Source: an uncultured Blautia sp.
GTDB taxonomy: Bacteria > Bacillota > Clostridia > Lachnospirales > Lachnospiraceae
Direction: 5' to 3'
NCBI GenBank assembly: GCA_934409175.1
Contig: CAKRVX010000040.1
Coordinates: forward strand, 1 to 16,577
Length of the DNA stretch: 16,577 bases
The translations under genes were made by a program, and so were the position numbers. This document shows positions 16,501 through 16,577 of this stretch, one piece after another; within the stretch, counting starts at the first letter, position 1; the number at the start of each line of letters is the position of its first letter. The notes under the pieces are model-generated. The model made no database searches. It worked only from the letters and a program-made list of their open reading frames with translations, and was not told where the DNA came from.

Positions 16501-16577
16501 TTTGGTCAAGCCCTCACCCGATTAGTAACAGTCAGCTCCATGCATTACTGCACTTCCACCTCTGCCCTATCTACCTC
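16501..16577 (-). rRNA. 23S ribosomal RNA, 3' end (partial)
   Basis: On the minus strand the last bases of the window read as the conserved 23S 3' terminus, including GATAGGGCAGAGGTGGAAG, GCATGGAGCTGACTGTTACTAA and GGGCTTGACC. The last of these is the segment that pairs with the 23S 5' end. The gene continues beyond 16577. The exact 3' end (near 16501) is set by comparison with the E. coli end and is uncertain by a few bases. Confidence 0.9.

Overview
The window looks like a chromosomal stretch of a gut Lachnospiraceae-type Firmicute (Blautia, Dorea or Ruminococcus-like). The grounds are AT-rich spacers, AGGAGG-type ribosome binding sites, protein families typical of that group (AAA-ATPase-like/PD-(D/E)XK proteins, GH3 beta-glucosidases with a C-terminal extension, DUF2291 lipoproteins) and intrinsic terminators after most genes. 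Genus is an inference. Almost everything is on the minus strand; the GH3 gene is the only clear plus-strand gene.

Left part (1-11.3 kb) reads as a Gram-positive carbohydrate-use locus. From right to left along the minus strand there is an AraC-type regulator (7979-8740), divergent from a cytoplasmic GH3 beta-glycosidase (8925-11198). Next comes a four-gene sugar ABC operon of the ribose/CUT2 type in the order binding protein, DUF2291 lipoprotein, two-domain ATPase and permease (7615 down to 3314). Then follow a LacI-family regulator broken by a -1 frameshift at a homopolymer (2049-3019), and a cytoplasmic DUF5060/DUF4038/DUF5605 glycoside hydrolase (150-1661). No sugar kinase or isomerase is present, so the imported sugar cannot be named. 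Upstream of the DUF4038 gene, in a 387-base spacer, is a strongly structured RNA candidate (1731-1858, minus) that resembles an IS200/IS605 right end or TnpB omega-RNA without any TnpB gene.

Middle part (11.3-13.0 kb) is one AAA-ATPase-like/PD-(D/E)XK nuclease-family protein of unknown role. It shares a bidirectional terminator with the GH3 gene.

Right part (13.1-16.6 kb) is a set of independent minus-strand units. A CPA-type cation/proton antiporter is preceded by a near-consensus promoter, a fluoride (crcB) riboswitch and an overlapping intrinsic terminator, so it is predicted to be switched on by fluoride. An iron-dependent alcohol dehydrogenase has its own promoter. Directly upstream is an HxlR-family regulator whose C-terminus is altered by an exact 19-base tandem duplication. 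A tRNA-Trp(CCA) with a strong terminator follows the 3' end of a 23S rRNA gene that runs off the window, and no 5S gene lies between them.

The observations most worth following up are the orphan omega-RNA-like structure, the fluoride riboswitch on an antiporter, and the two regulators (LacI and HxlR) that each carry a small, potentially reversible frameshift next to the genes they probably control.
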